Assembly: GCA_902573335.1 (NCBI GenBank)
Contig: CACGJI010000005.1
Span: 1-35,126 of the forward strand
From: an uncultured Synechococcaceae cyanobacterium
GTDB lineage: Bacteria; Cyanobacteriota; Cyanobacteriia; PCC-6307; Cyanobiaceae
DNA length: 35,126 nt
Direction: 5' to 3'
In this document: positions 34,935 through 35,126 of the stretch, in pieces
Layout of the letters: each line of letters opens with the position of its first letter
How positions within the stretch are numbered: the stretch's first letter is position 1
Made by a program: the position numbers and the translations under genes
The notes under the pieces: model-generated
What the model was told of the DNA's origin: nothing
Database searches by the model: none
What the model saw: only the letters and a program-made list of their open reading frames with translations

Positions 34935-35126
34935 TTATTTAGCTGAACTTCTTCTAACTACTTTTCTGCCTGTAGAAGTATCAACTCCGCTTGAATCTTT
35001 TGTTTGTGAATTAGTTTCAACATTATCGAAATCACTCTTATCCATTTCTGCACAAACACCTACTACCATGGCTGCTTGCATTTGATCTGGTAAATCTCCA
35101 ATAGTTAATAAAGCCTTTAAAACTAA
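34935..35126 (-). CDS. hypothetical protein, partial at window edge
   Basis: Open frame ...VLKALLTIGDLPDQMQAAMVVGVCAEMDKSDFDNVETNSQTKDSSGVDTSTGRKVVRRSSAK*. Confidence 0.6.
   Translation of the reverse strand, partial: LVLKALLTIGDLPDQMQAAMVVGVCAEMDKSDFDNVETNSQTKDSSGVDTSTGRKVVRRSSAK

Overview
AT-rich cyanobacterial window, most likely a high-light Prochlorococcus genome or genomic island. This is inferred from the hli genes, DUF1651 proteins, photolyase/thiD/tenA, a CrtISO-like gene and many very small ORFs. The main signal is a tRNA-Thr-anchored mobile region. An intact tRNA-Thr(GGT) at 141-212 is followed by a decayed integrase N-terminal relic (352-504). A second intact tRNA-Thr copy lies at 10274-10345, and a displaced tRNA-Thr 3' half at 17076-17122. 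The last two bound a compact ~6.8 kb element. It carries a tyrosine recombinase, a Zn-ribbon protein, a small HTH/excisionase-like protein, a primase-type zinc-finger protein, a VapE/VirE-like P-loop ATPase, and a convergent minus-strand operon with a probable small terminase subunit. No capsid, tail or large terminase gene is visible. It resembles a PICI-like phage satellite or tRNA-integrating tycheposon-type element. Tandem 12-bp repeats (TCYGCTCTARTT) sit just inside both ends and look like integrase arm sites. Upstream, between the two tRNA-Thr copies, is cargo with an unusual minus-strand cluster: an aspartate-carbamoyltransferase-like paralog that appears to lack the aspartate-binding R-x-Q motif, a frameshifted asparagine synthetase, an M20 N-carbamoyl-amino-acid/allantoate hydrolase and a DUF1028 protein. 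Together they suggest carbamoyl/ureido amino-acid metabolism. The rest is mostly ordinary chromosome and island genes, with several unlisted small ORFs and one structured ~300-nt intergenic region.
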